This document shows positions 1 to 8,751 of a DNA stretch of 64,000 nucleotides, in pieces. The notes under the pieces were generated by a model that was not told the origin of the DNA, made no database searches, and saw only the letters and a program-made list of their open reading frames with translations. Source of the DNA: Streptomyces sp. C10-9-1 (lineage in GTDB: Bacteria; Actinomycetota; Actinomycetes; Streptomycetales; Streptomycetaceae); NCBI RefSeq assembly GCF_024497955.1, contig NZ_JANHKP010000020.1, positions 1-64,000 on the forward strand, in the 5' to 3' direction. Numbering within the stretch: position 1 is the stretch's first letter; the number at the start of each line of letters is the position of its first letter. Position numbers and translations under genes: made by a program.

Positions 1-56
1 GTGTCCAAACACTATCAGGCTTTCCGGGCCCTCCTGACCACCACCCTGCAGACAGC

Positions 57-72
57 AGTGGTTTAGACCAGT
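57..72. promoter_or_regulatory. DasR-responsive element (dre) upstream of crr-ptsI
   Basis: The 16-mer AGTGGTTTAGACCAGT is an imperfect palindrome (half-sites AGTGGT and ACCAGT) that fits the known DasR consensus built on ACTGGTCTAGACCACT-like sites. DasR is the GntR-family repressor of N-acetylglucosamine and PTS genes in Streptomyces and is known to control crr-ptsI. The box is followed at once by a possible -10 hexamer TAGGAT (74-79), so DasR bound here would block the promoter. A leader of roughly 225 bases then runs to the crr start at 312 and contains no gene I can support. Confidence 0.85.
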
Positions 73-311
73 TAGGATCTCGCCTCGACAGTGCCGCCGA
101 CCCCCGACTCAGTGTCGCGTTGGGGCCAGGCAGGTGCTCGACACTACAGGTTGGTCACAGACGAGGCAAATCACCCCTGCCGTTCCCAGCTCCCCCAACT
201 CGCAACGCTCTGGGGGAACTAGGACTTCACGTGACATACCCTGCTGAACAGCGTGCCGTCCGCGTACAGGCCGTGACGGCGCAGTACGAAACCCCCGCCC
301 TGGGAGGCTCC

Positions 312-761
312 ATGACCACAGTGACGTCCCCTCTCGCCGGACAGGCCATCGGGCTCGGCGCCGTTCCCGATCCCGTGTTCTCCGGTGCGATGGTCGGTCC
401 TGGGACCGCGATCGACCCCGACCGCGGGCCTTCCGAGGCCGTCTCCCCCGTGGACGGCATCATCGTGTCCCTTCACCCGCACGCCTACGTCGTCGTCGAC
501 GGCGAAGGCCACGGTGTCCTCACCCACCTCGGCATCGACACGGTCCAGCTCAACGGGGAGGGCTTCGAACTCCTCGTGAGCAAGGGCGACACCGTCGAGC
601 GCGGCCAGGCGGTCATCCGCTGGGACCCGGCGGCGGTCGAGGCCGCCGGCAAGTCGCCGATCTGCCCGGTCGTGGCCCTGGAGGCCACCCCCGACTCGCT
701 CTCCGACGTCCGTGAGAGCGGGGAGGTCAAGGCCGGGGAGAGCCTCTTCGGCTGGCAGTGA
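312..761 (+). CDS. crr: PTS glucose-type EIIA component (EIIA-Crr)
   Basis: This 149-residue cytoplasmic phosphocarrier takes phosphate from HPr and passes it to sugar-specific EIIB domains; in Streptomyces it serves N-acetylglucosamine and other PTS sugars. The whole protein is one EIIA-Glc fold: a SPVDG motif near residues 45-49, His57 in HPHAY, and the phosphorylated His72 in LTHLGIDTV followed by LNGEGF. The frame is open from 120, but the added N-terminus is low-quality sequence. ATG 312 has a GGGAGG box five bases upstream and gives normal family length. ptsI follows 75 bases later and is probably cotranscribed under the dre box at 57-72. Confidence 0.95.
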   Translation: MTTVTSPLAGQAIGLGAVPDPVFSGAMVGPGTAIDPDRGPSEAVSPVDGIIVSLHPHAYVVVDGEGHGVLTHLGIDTVQLNGEGFELLVSKGDTVERGQAVIRWDPAAVEAAGKSPICPVVALEATPDSLSDVRESGEVKAGESLFGWQ

Positions 762-836
762 CCTGCCCACGCCGGTGACGGCGACCAGCACATCCACCGC
801 GGCGGCAGGGGTCGTCGCTCTAGCGGAGACGGTGAA

Positions 837-2507
837 ATGGAGACAACGCTGCGAGGCGTCGGCGTGAGCCACGGTGTGGCGATCGGCGAGGTGCGGCACA
901 TGGGCACGGCGGTCCTGGAGCCGCCGGCCAAGCAGAATCCGGACCAGGACGCGGACCGGGAGCGGAGCCGGGCCCGGCAGGCCGTGGAAGCCGTGGCCGC
1001 CGACCTGATCGCCCGGGGCAACCTGGCGGGCGGCGAGGCGCAGGCCGTGCTCGAGGCCCAGGCCATGATGGCGCAGGACCCCGAGCTGATGTCCGACGTG
1101 GAGCGCCGGGTCGGCACCGGCAGCACCGCGGAGCGCGCGGTGTACGACGCGTTCGCGGCCTATCGCGACCTGCTCGCGGGCGCCGGGGAGTACATGGCCG
1201 GCCGGGTGGCCGACCTCGACGACGTGCGGAACAGGATCGTGGCCCGTCTGCTGGGCGTCCCCATGCCGGGGGTCCCCGACAGCGACGAGCCCTACGTCCT
1301 CATCGCCCGCGACCTGGCACCTGCGGACACGGCGCTGCTCGACCCCGCGCTGGTGCTCGGTTTCGTGACCGAGGAGGGCGGCCCGACCAGCCACAGCGCG
1401 ATCCTTGCCCGGGCACTCGGGGTGCCCGCGGTGGTCGCCCTGCCGGGGGCGGGCGAGCTGGCCGAGGGCACGCTGGTGGCCGTGGACGGCAGCTCGGGCG
1501 AGATCTTCGTGGAGCCGAGCGAGCAGAAGCGCACCGAGATGGAGCGCGCCGCCGCCGAGCGCAAGGCGGCCCTCGCCGCCTCGACCGGCCCGGGTGCCAC
1601 CTCGGACGGGCACAAGGTGCCCCTGCTCGCCAACGTCGGCGGTCCCGCCGACGTCCCGGCGGCCGTCGACGCGGGCGCCGAGGGCGTCGGGCTGTTCCGC
1701 ACCGAGTTCCTCTTCCTGGACGACAGCACCACGGCGCCCTCCGAGGAGAAGCAGGTCGAGGCGTACCGCCAGGTACTGGAGGCCTTCCCCGAGGGGCGCG
1801 TCGTGGTGCGCGTCCTGGACGCCGGCGCGGACAAGCCGCTGGACTTCCTGACGCCGGGCGACGAGCCCAACCCCGCACTGGGCGTGCGCGGGCTGCGGAC
1901 CCTGCTCGACCACCCCGAGGTGCTGCGGACCCAGCTGACCGCACTGGCCAGGGCCGCGCACGGCCTGCCGGTGTACCTGGAGGTCATGGCGCCGATGGTG
2001 GCGGACCGCACGGACGCCAGGGCCTTCGCGGACGCCTGCCGCGAGGCCGGGCTGGAGGCCAAGTTCGGGGCGATGGTCGAGATCCCCTCGGCCGCGCTGC
2101 GGGCCCGGTCCATCCTGCAGGAGGTCGAGTTCCTGTCGCTGGGCACGAACGACCTCGCCCAGTACGCCTTCGCCGCGGACCGCCAGGTGGGGGCCGTCTC
2201 CCGTCTCCAGGATCCGTGGCAGCCGGCGCTGCTCGACCTGGTGGCGCTGTCGGCGGAGGCCGCCAAGGCGGAGGGCAAGAGCTGCGGCGTCTGCGGCGAG
2301 GCGGCAGCCGATCCGCTGCTGGCCTGTGTGCTGACGGGTCTCGGTGTCACCTCCCTCTCGATGGGTGCGGCGTCGATCCCCTATGTGCGGGCGACGCTCG
2401 CGAAGTACACCCTGGCGCAGTGCGAGCGGGCGGCCGCCGCCGCGCGTGCCGCCGACACCGCGGAGGACGCGCGGCAGGCCGCGCAGGCGGTGCTGTCGGG
2501 CGAGTAG
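837..2507 (+). CDS. ptsI: Phosphoenolpyruvate-protein phosphotransferase (PTS Enzyme I)
   Basis: Enzyme I starts the PTS relay by moving phosphate from PEP to its own histidine and then to HPr. The 556 residues show the usual order: an N-terminal HPr-binding helical domain (about 1-130), the phospho-histidine domain with GGPTSHSA where His186 is the acceptor, and a C-terminal PEP-binding TIM barrel from about residue 250 with GVGLFRTEFLF and the SLGTNDLAQYA segment. A late CGVCGEAAADP stretch matches the catalytic-cysteine loop of Enzyme I. Length is normal for the family. A purine-rich GGAGAC box precedes ATG 837. It lies 75 bases behind crr and ends before a strong hairpin at 2536-2593. Confidence 0.96.
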   Translation: METTLRGVGVSHGVAIGEVRHMGTAVLEPPAKQNPDQDADRERSRARQAVEAVAADLIARGNLAGGEAQAVLEAQAMMAQDPELMSDVERRVGTGSTAERAVYDAFAAYRDLLAGAGEYMAGRVADLDDVRNRIVARLLGVPMPGVPDSDEPYVLIARDLAPADTALLDPALVLGFVTEEGGPTSHSAILARALGVPAVVALPGAGELAEGTLVAVDGSSGEIFVEPSEQKRTEMERAAAERKAALAASTGPGATSDGHKVPLLANVGGPADVPAAVDAGAEGVGLFRTEFLFLDDSTTAPSEEKQVEAYRQVLEAFPEGRVVVRVLDAGADKPLDFLTPGDEPNPALGVRGLRTLLDHPEVLRTQLTALARAAHGLPVYLEVMAPMVADRTDARAFADACREAGLEAKFGAMVEIPSAALRARSILQEVEFLSLGTNDLAQYAFAADRQVGAVSRLQDPWQPALLDLVALSAEAAKAEGKSCGVCGEAAADPLLACVLTGLGVTSLSMGAASIPYVRATLAKYTLAQCERAAAAARAADTAEDARQAAQAVLSGE

Positions 2508-2535
2508 CCCGCGGCCGACGGTCAACGGGGCTTCG

Positions 2536-2593
2536 CGAAGGGGCTCCCCGCGGAAGTGGACGCCGGCGTCCGGGACTGCGGGGAGCCCCTTCG
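2536..2593. terminator. Bidirectional hairpin between ptsI and a converging gene
   Basis: Arms 2536-2551 and 2578-2593 are perfect 16-base complements (the left arm begins CGAAGGGGCTCC), with a 26-base loop. There is no long T tract, as is common in Streptomyces. It lies between the end of ptsI (plus strand) and the end of the converging minus-strand gene at 2632, so it can serve both transcripts. Confidence 0.8.
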
Positions 2594-2631
2594 TGCTCGC
2601 CCGGCCGGGCCCGCGAGCCCGGCCCGGCCCG

Positions 2632-3537
2632 TCAGTGGTGGCCCGGGCCCGGGTCGGGCAGCGGCCTGCCCGCGCAGTACTCGACACCCGGCTCGGGTGG
2701 GACGGGTTCCCCGGTGGCGGCGTCGGTGCAGTAGGCGTCGAACACCTCCGCCGCCGTGAGCGGGGTGAGCCGGCCCCGGTCCAGACGCCACCCGTGGAGG
2801 CGGTCGGGGGCGCCGGGCCGGGAGGTGCGCAGCACGACGCCCCCGGGGCCCCGGAGCGCGAGGCCGACGGCGAGGACGGTGGCGAACTCGGCGGCCGCGT
2901 CGGCGTCCACCACGGCGGTGCCGGTGGCGGCGGCTTCCGCGTGGACTACGGCCAGGAGCTGCTCGTCGGGGGCCGGGACGCTGCACACCAGGTGGTGGCT
3001 GCCCTCGCCCGCGGTCTCCAGGAGTGCCATCAGTGCGGCGGAGGCCCGGTCGAAGGCGGACCTTCCGAGATCCTCCCCGCAGTCCTCGCAGGGGCCTGCG
3101 TCGGCGAGGAGCAGGGTGGCGTAGTTCCGGGTGGCGTGGCGCACGGACCGGTCGATCAGCCGGGGCAGGAGTGCGGTCAGCGGCGTGCCGTCGCAGGCGA
3201 CGGTCGCGCCGCTGCGGGCCGCCCGTGCGGTGAAGCGGCTGCGGGAGGCGGGGTCGTCGGGGTCCGTGCCCTCGCGGGCGCAGTACTGCGCGTACTCCTC
3301 GGGGTCGAAGAGGGCGAGCGTGGTGTGCAGGTGCCGGGCCGCGAGGGTGTCCATCACCTGCTGGACCTCGCGCAGGTACGCGTCGTGGTCCTCGAAGGCG
3401 AAGGTGCGGTAGCGGCGCATGGCGGTGAAGTCCCGCGGATCGGCCAGGACGCCGAGTGTGGCGGGGACCTCCCGGTGCAGGCCGCGCCGCCGCTCGGATC
3501 GGGCGGCGGCGCGGGACGTGGGGCGGTGGCGGGTCAT
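2632..3537 (-). CDS. Conserved hypothetical protein, function not recognised
   Basis: I do not recognise this 301-residue protein. It appears soluble, with no signal peptide or membrane segment. It opens with a basic stretch (residues 1-25), and a CEDCGED motif (Cys150, Cys153) could bind a metal. The C-terminal half looks like an alpha/beta domain. An earlier in-frame ATG at 3594 exists, but the start at 3537 is preceded by a GGGGGAG box and begins MTRHRP, a more natural N-terminus. It lies downstream of and in the same direction as the acetoacetyl-CoA synthetase gene, separated by a hairpin at 3603-3630. Real coding is supported by consistent third-position GC; the function is unknown. Confidence 0.7.
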   Translation of the reverse strand: MTRHRPTSRAAARSERRRGLHREVPATLGVLADPRDFTAMRRYRTFAFEDHDAYLREVQQVMDTLAARHLHTTLALFDPEEYAQYCAREGTDPDDPASRSRFTARAARSGATVACDGTPLTALLPRLIDRSVRHATRNYATLLLADAGPCEDCGEDLGRSAFDRASAALMALLETAGEGSHHLVCSVPAPDEQLLAVVHAEAAATGTAVVDADAAAEFATVLAVGLALRGPGGVVLRTSRPGAPDRLHGWRLDRGRLTPLTAAEVFDAYCTDAATGEPVPPEPGVEYCAGRPLPDPGPGHH

Positions 3538-3602
3538 GAGGATCTCCCCCGGGATCGCTGTGGGTGACTTGTCCACCACGCTAGGTGCCGCCACTGACAG
3601 TC

Positions 3603-3630
3603 GGGGCGGACCGGTCCCGGGGACCGCCCC
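3603..3630. terminator. Hairpin downstream of the acetoacetyl-CoA synthetase gene
   Basis: GGGGCGG (3603-3609) pairs with CCGCCCC (3624-3630). The inner GGTCCC and GGGACC can form an alternative stem. It lies just past the stop codon of the minus-strand gene ending at 3646 and before the next start at 3537, which fits a rho-independent style terminator without a T tract. Confidence 0.5.
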
Positions 3631-3645
3631 ACGGGGGCGGGCGGG

Positions 3646-5640
3646 TCAGCCGGTGCTGCGCGCCGCGCGCCGGGTGCGCGCCAGTTCCTCGTAGAAGCGG
3701 AGCAGGTCCAGGTTGTCCACCGAACCGGGGTTGACCGCCTTGGCCAGGTCCGTCCCCTGGAGCAGGCGCTTGACGGGGACCTCGATCCGCTTGCCGGTGA
3801 GGGTGTGCGGCACCCCGGGCACCTCGATGATCTCGTCGGGGACGTGGCGCGGCGAGAGCTGCTCGCGGATGGTGCGCTTGACCCGGTCGCGGAGGGCGTC
3901 GTCGAGCACCGCCCCCGGCGCCAGGTGGACGAACAGGGGCATCCAGTAGCCCCCGTCCGGCTCCTCCAGGCCGATGACCAGGGATTCGCGGATCTCCGGG
4001 AGGCGTTCCACGGCCTCGTAGATGTCGGCGGACCCCATCCGGACGCCCTGGCGGTTGAGGGTGGAGTCGGAGCGGCCGTGGATGATCACGGAGCCGCTCT
4101 CGGTGAGGGTGATCCAGTCGCCGTGGCGCCAGACCCCGGGGTAGGTGTCGAAGTAGGACTCGCGGTAGCGGCTCCCGTCCGGGTCGTTCCAGAAGCGGAC
4201 GGGCATCGAGGGCATCGGGTTGGTGACGACGAGTTCGCCGACCTCGCCGACGAGCGGCTCGCCCTGGGGGTCGAAGGACCGGAGGTCCGTTCCGAGGCAG
4301 GCGGCCTGGAGTTCGCCGATGCGCACGGGGAGGGTGGGCACGGCCCCGGCGAAGCAGCTGCAGACGTCGGTGCCGCCGCTCACGGAGGCGATCCACAGGT
4401 CGGCGCGCACCTCGTCGTGCAGCCACCGGAAGCCGTCCGGGGGCAGCGGTGAGCCGGTGGTGGCGACGCAGCCGACGCGGGAGAGGTCGTGGTCGCGGGA
4501 CGGGTGGACCCCGGCCTTGGCGCAGGCCATGACGTAGGCGGCGGAGGTGCCGAAGAGCGTGGCGCCCGTCCGTTCGGCCACAGCCCACTGGGCGCCGGTG
4601 GTGGGGTGGCCGGGGCTTCCGTCGTACAGGACCACGGTGGTGCCGGTGAGCAGCCCGGAGACGAGGAAGTTCCACATCATCCAGCCGGTGGAGGTGTACC
4701 AGAAGAAGCGGTCGCCGGGGCCGAGGTCGCAGTGGAGGCCGAGCTGCTTGAAGTGCTCCAGCAGGATGCCGCCCTGGGACTGGACGATCGCCTTGGGCAG
4801 CCCGGTGGTGCCGGAGGAGTAGAGGACCCACAGGGGGTGGTCGAAGGGGACCTGCTCGAAGACCGGCTCGGTCTCGCCCGCGGTGACCGCGGCCCAGTCG
4901 AGGGCCCCCTCGGGGGCTTCGGTTCCGAGGAGCGGGATGTGCACGACGGCGCGGAGGCTCGGGAGCTCGCCGCGGAGCTCCGCCACGGTGGCGGTGCGGT
5001 CGTGCTCCTTGCCGCCGTACCGGTAGCCGTCGACCGTGAACAGGACGACGGGTTCGACCTGCTGGAACCTGTCGAGGACGCTGCGGGCCCCGAAGTCGGG
5101 GGCGCACGAGGTCCAGACGGCGCCGACCGCGGCGGTGGCGAGCAGGGCGGTGACGGCCTCGGGGATGTTGGGCAGGTAGCCGCTGACGCGGTCGCCGGGG
5201 CGGACCCCGAGGTCGCGCAGCCGGGCCGCGAGAGCGCCCACCTGGCGCCGGAGCTCCGCCCAGCTGACGGGGGCGGGCTCCTGGGTCTCGTCCACGCGGA
5301 GGAGGGCCGGCTCCGCGGCCCGGGCGGGGTCCTCGGCCGTGCGCAGGGCGTGTTCGGCGTAGTTGAGGGTGGCGCCGGGGAACCAGCGGGCGCCGGGCAT
5401 GGAGCGGTCGGCGAGGACGCGCTCGTAGGGGGTGGTGAAGCGGATGTCGAACCATTCGGCGACGGCCTGCCAGAAGGTCTCCAGCTCGTCGACGGACCAG
5501 CGGTGCAGCGCGGGGTAGCCGCCCTCGGCGGGCGCCCCGTGGCGCTCGGCCGCCCATGCCTGGAAGCGGGTGACGCGGGCGTCGGCGACGCGGTCGGCAT
5601 CGGGCTGCCAGAGCGGGGCGGAGTTCGCTGCTGAGGTCAT
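3646..5640 (-). CDS. aacS: Acetoacetate-CoA ligase (acetoacetyl-CoA synthetase)
   Basis: This 664-residue ANL-superfamily enzyme activates acetoacetate to acetoacetyl-CoA through an acyl-adenylate, feeding ketone-body carbon into central or polyketide metabolism. The family signatures are an N-terminal SMPGARWFPGATLNYAEH segment, the AMP-binding loop SSGTTGLPKAIVQS near residues 275-288, the adenylate motif SGGTDVCSCF, and the C-terminal GRSDSTLNRQGVRMG and TLTGKRIEVPVK motifs. The catalytic lysine of TGK is residue 617 with this start, the same number I recall for the S. lividans enzyme that is inactivated by acetylation. The frame extends upstream to 5778, but MTSAANS at 5640 is the natural start. 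It is divergent from the GH31-like gene. Confidence 0.93.
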   Translation of the reverse strand: MTSAANSAPLWQPDADRVADARVTRFQAWAAERHGAPAEGGYPALHRWSVDELETFWQAVAEWFDIRFTTPYERVLADRSMPGARWFPGATLNYAEHALRTAEDPARAAEPALLRVDETQEPAPVSWAELRRQVGALAARLRDLGVRPGDRVSGYLPNIPEAVTALLATAAVGAVWTSCAPDFGARSVLDRFQQVEPVVLFTVDGYRYGGKEHDRTATVAELRGELPSLRAVVHIPLLGTEAPEGALDWAAVTAGETEPVFEQVPFDHPLWVLYSSGTTGLPKAIVQSQGGILLEHFKQLGLHCDLGPGDRFFWYTSTGWMMWNFLVSGLLTGTTVVLYDGSPGHPTTGAQWAVAERTGATLFGTSAAYVMACAKAGVHPSRDHDLSRVGCVATTGSPLPPDGFRWLHDEVRADLWIASVSGGTDVCSCFAGAVPTLPVRIGELQAACLGTDLRSFDPQGEPLVGEVGELVVTNPMPSMPVRFWNDPDGSRYRESYFDTYPGVWRHGDWITLTESGSVIIHGRSDSTLNRQGVRMGSADIYEAVERLPEIRESLVIGLEEPDGGYWMPLFVHLAPGAVLDDALRDRVKRTIREQLSPRHVPDEIIEVPGVPHTLTGKRIEVPVKRLLQGTDLAKAVNPGSVDNLDLLRFYEELARTRRAARSTG

Positions 5641-5868
5641 GGGTCGGCTCCCGGGCTGTCTCTCTACGCGGTGGTGCGCGGTGTCTGCGCGGCCCGCGCG
5701 CGGGCGGGGTGTGCGCGGACGCGGGCTGACAGGGACGATGCCATGTGATCGTCCTTCGCACCAGGGCTCGCCCCCCATGGGCGGGCAGGCGAATATGTGC
5801 TCTCACCATGGGTGAACGGCAGTTGAACAGGGGCTCTGGCCCCCTCGGCGGGTGGCAGGGTGAGGCGC

Positions 5869-8052
5869 ATGGACGATCGTGGTCTGGTGCGCCCGGTGCA
5901 GTGGTTCGGTTCATGGCGGGGTCGGCGGGGGGAGCTGTCGGCCCGGGGCGGTGCGGGAGCGGCCGCGGGGGCCTCGCGTGGTGAGCGGGCCAGGACCCCG
6001 GGCGCGGCGGTGGGGGCGGAGCCGTCGGACGGGGGCGGTGTGGTCCGCTTCGCGCGTTCCTCGCTGCGGATCGTCGTGACGGCGGGCGGTGCGGTCTTCT
6101 CCGGATGGGACGGGGCGGAGCCCCTGCCGTCCCACGGTCTGGCCGGCAGCCCTCCGGAGAGGGATCCGAGGGCCGTGCTGGAGCCGGACATGGACGGCGG
6201 CTGGCGGGTGGTGTCCGAGCGGGTGACGGTGGCGGTGTCGCGGCTCGGCGCGGTGGAGTTCCGCACCCCGGGGGGCGTGGTGCTGCGCCGGGAGCTGCCG
6301 CCGCGCTGGTGGGAGCCGGTGGACGGGGGTCCGGGGCGCTGGCTGCTGCGCAGCGAGGTGGCCGCGGACGCCCGGGTGTTCGGCTGGGGTGGGCGGGCGG
6401 AGGGGGTCCGGCTGCGGGAGGCGCGGCTCGGGCGGTCGGACGGCGCGGCGGGAGGGCCGTCCCCGCTCTTCGGCATGCCCGTGGAGCTGGTGGTCGCGGA
6501 CGCCGGCACGCATCTGGTGTTCCACGACACCGCGCGGACGGGGCGCGTCGTGGTGCGGGAGGGCGAGGAGGGCGCGGGTTCGGGGCACGACCGCTCCGGG
6601 ACGGTGGAGCTGCGGATGGACGGGGGTCCGCTGCGCAGTTGGCTGCTGGTCGGCGGACCGGCCCGGGTGCTGGGCGGGTTCGTGCGGCTGACGGGCGCGC
6701 CGGTGCTGCCTCCCGCGTGGGCGTTCGGGCGGCACCACCGGTTCCGGTTCGAGGGGCCGGTGTCCGAGGAGCGGGTGTGCGAGGCGGTCGCCGACTGCCG
6801 TGCGCGGGGGGTGCCGCTGTCGGCGGTGCACCTCGGGGGTTCCGCCGCGCGCCTGCCGCCGGCGCCCGAGGTGCCGGGGGGCTTTGCGCGGGACGCGGGG
6901 GCGGTCCCCGACGCGGCCCGGCTCGGCAAGGACCTGGACGGCGTGGGGGTGCGGCTGGTGTGGGCGGGGGCGCCTGGCGGGGGGCCGGAGCCGGCCGCAC
7001 GCGGGCAGGAGGCCGGGGTGCCGTACGGGGAGCTGCCGGCGCGGGGGTTCGCGGGCGTGGTCCGGGGGCCGGCCCGCCGGGACGGCTCGGGCGACGCCGC
7101 GGTGGCAGGTGCCGGGGCGGTGGCGGAAGCGCGCGCCGTGCGCGAGGAGTTGCAGGCCGCGTGCCCGGAGGAACCGCCGTTCCTGGCGGAGGTGGAGGGC
7201 TGGGCCGGGATCCAGCGGGCCGCGGCGGCCTGGGTGGTGGAGGACCCGGCGCTGAACGGGTGGGCGGGGCTGCGCGCCGCGCTGTCCGCGGTGCTGGGGC
7301 TCGGGCTGTGCGGGGTGCCGTTCACGGGGCTGGACGTGTCCGGGGCGGCAGAGCCCGCGGGGAGTCCGCCGGGGCGGTGGCGCCGCGCAGCGCCGGGGGC
7401 CTCGCCGGAGCTGGCTCTGCGGCGGCTCGGGCTGGCGGCCTTCCTGCCGATGCTGCGGACGTCGGGGCCGCGGGCGGTGCCGGGTCCGGGCGGGGAGGCG
7501 GTTCTCAGGGAGCGGGAGCGTCTGGTGCCCTATCTGCTGTCCTCGGCGCGGCTGGCCCGGTGGACGGGAGCGCCGATGGTGCGGCCGCTGTGGTGGGAGC
7601 ACCCCGGTGACCGGCGGCTGCGCGCGTGCGAGGACGCCTTCCTGCTGGGGGACGCCCTGCTGGTGGCCCCCGTGCTGGAGCCGGGTGCGACGAGGCGTGT
7701 GGTGCGGCTGCCGCGAGGCCGCTGGTACTCCACGGCCACGGCATGCCCGTCGGAGGGGCCGGGCGAGGTGGTGGTGGAGGCTCCTCCGGGGCACGTGCCG
7801 GTGTTCGCCCGGGCCGGCTCGGTGCTTCCGGTCCGCGGGCCGGGGGGCGGGACCGAGTGGGAGGTGTGGGCTCCCGTGCGGGGGCGTACGGGAGGCGGTC
7901 TGGTGGCGCGGGCCGCGGACGGGGGTCCGGCCGATCCGGGTATCGGGCGCTATGCCACGCGGTGGGACGGGGACCGGGTCGTCGCGGAGTGGCGGGTGGG
8001 TGACGAGCGGGAGCCCGTCACCGGACCCCTGCGGGTGCGCGGGGACGGCTGA
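5869..8052 (+). CDS. GH31-like glycoside hydrolase, catalytic motifs degenerate
   Basis: The roughly 728-residue protein has the domain order of family 31 glucosidases/xylosidases: an N-terminal beta domain, a barrel starting near PPAWAFGRHHRFRF, the conserved stretch CGVPFTGLDVSG, an RLVPYLLSSARLA helix, MVRPLWWEHPGD, and the sugar-binding LLVAPVLEPGATRRVVRLPRGRWY. However, the nucleophile motif (usually W-x-D-M-N-E) is not visible, and the acid/base region that normally reads GDN-x-S-x-W is replaced by VEDPALNGW. It may be a non-catalytic homologue. ATG 5869 is preferred; an in-frame GTG lies at 5860. The coding strand is unusually G-rich. It is divergent from aacS. Confidence 0.75.
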   Translation: MDDRGLVRPVQWFGSWRGRRGELSARGGAGAAAGASRGERARTPGAAVGAEPSDGGGVVRFARSSLRIVVTAGGAVFSGWDGAEPLPSHGLAGSPPERDPRAVLEPDMDGGWRVVSERVTVAVSRLGAVEFRTPGGVVLRRELPPRWWEPVDGGPGRWLLRSEVAADARVFGWGGRAEGVRLREARLGRSDGAAGGPSPLFGMPVELVVADAGTHLVFHDTARTGRVVVREGEEGAGSGHDRSGTVELRMDGGPLRSWLLVGGPARVLGGFVRLTGAPVLPPAWAFGRHHRFRFEGPVSEERVCEAVADCRARGVPLSAVHLGGSAARLPPAPEVPGGFARDAGAVPDAARLGKDLDGVGVRLVWAGAPGGGPEPAARGQEAGVPYGELPARGFAGVVRGPARRDGSGDAAVAGAGAVAEARAVREELQAACPEEPPFLAEVEGWAGIQRAAAAWVVEDPALNGWAGLRAALSAVLGLGLCGVPFTGLDVSGAAEPAGSPPGRWRRAAPGASPELALRRLGLAAFLPMLRTSGPRAVPGPGGEAVLRERERLVPYLLSSARLARWTGAPMVRPLWWEHPGDRRLRACEDAFLLGDALLVAPVLEPGATRRVVRLPRGRWYSTATACPSEGPGEVVVEAPPGHVPVFARAGSVLPVRGPGGGTEWEVWAPVRGRTGGGLVARAADGGPADPGIGRYATRWDGDRVVAEWRVGDEREPVTGPLRVRGDG

Positions 8053-8139
8053 GGCTCCGCGGGAGCAGGGAGCAGGAGGCGAGGCGGCGGGGAGGCGGGG
8101 AGCGCAGGCGGCGGTGCCGTCCGGAGGCGGGGGTCGGTG
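8053..8139. other. Purine- and G-rich gap between converging genes
   Basis: The 87 bases between the GH31-like gene (plus) and the Nudix gene (minus) hold a run of GGA/GGC/GGGG repeats on the plus strand, about 8060-8120. Several GG and GGGG tracts lie close enough to form a G-quadruplex. No clear inverted-repeat terminator is visible, so the structure may serve that role. No gene is seen. Confidence 0.35.
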
Positions 8140-8667
8140 TCAGCCCCGGGCGTAGTCCCCGGCGAACCAGTGGGCCGCCGCGACCGTGTGGAGGGGGAAC
8201 GCGAGCGTCCCGGGCGCCCGCAGGAGGTGCCAGCCCTCCGTCTCCCGGGTGGGCCGCACGGGCGGCAGGGCGGCGGCAGGGCGCGGCGGCAGCAGTCCGA
8301 ACACCAGCAGGTGCCCGGCCGGGGAGCTCAGCGTGTCCGCGAGGCGCACCTCGCGCTCCGGTGCCTCGATGCCCGTCTCCTCGGCCAGTTCGCGGACGAC
8401 GGCGTGCCGCCAGTCCTCCCCGTGGTCGATGAAGCCGCCGGGCAGCGCGATCCCGCCGCGCTGGGGCTCGATGGCGCGGGTGACGACGACGAGGCCGGTG
8501 CCCTCGGCGTCCTCGACGGGCAGCAGGGCGACGGCTACGGGCAGCGGGTTGCGGTAGGCGGTGGCGCCGCAGGCCCGGCAGGTGCGCGGCCAGCCGGCGG
8601 CGTCGTCGTAGCGGGTTCCGCAGGAGGAGCAGTAGGAGTCCGTGGGCACGGGCGGACTGTAGTCCAT
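8140..8667 (-). CDS. Nudix hydrolase with N-terminal zinc ribbon
   Basis: The 175-residue protein has two parts. Residues 13-33 form a CxxC...CxxC zinc ribbon (Cys13, Cys16, Cys30, Cys33). A Nudix domain follows with a complete Nudix box starting at Gly78: GGFIDHGE then REL-x-EETGI (Glu84, Arg92, Glu93, Glu96, Glu97), the Mg-binding residues that cleave a diphosphate linked to a second group. The substrate cannot be read from the sequence; ADP-ribose, NADH or an oxidised nucleotide are possible. The frame runs upstream to 8769, but MDYSPPVPTDSYC at 8667 fits the family. It is divergent from the VanX-like gene with about 85 bases between. Confidence 0.85.
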   Translation of the reverse strand: MDYSPPVPTDSYCSSCGTRYDDAAGWPRTCRACGATAYRNPLPVAVALLPVEDAEGTGLVVVTRAIEPQRGGIALPGGFIDHGEDWRHAVVRELAEETGIEAPEREVRLADTLSSPAGHLLVFGLLPPRPAAALPPVRPTRETEGWHLLRAPGTLAFPLHTVAAAHWFAGDYARG

Positions 8668-8751
8668 CGTGCGCTCGGGCCCGGGCGGGGGCGCAGCCCG
8701 GGCCCCGGTCGGCGCGCCCGGCCGCCGGGGCGGCGACGCCGGTGGTAGACC

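Noticed and set aside
120..311. N-terminal extension of crr
   Set aside because: The frame is open, but the added 64 residues do not resemble EIIA, and ATG 312 has a good ribosome-binding site.
219..2687. 822-codon open frame on the minus strand over crr-ptsI
   Set aside because: It is the complement of well-identified PTS genes. Its translation is Arg/Gly/His-rich without domains, a usual artefact of high-GC third positions.
5664..7794. Long minus-strand frames opposite the GH31-like gene
   Set aside because: The plus strand carries recognisable GH31 signatures. The minus-strand products are Arg/Pro/Ser-rich shadows.
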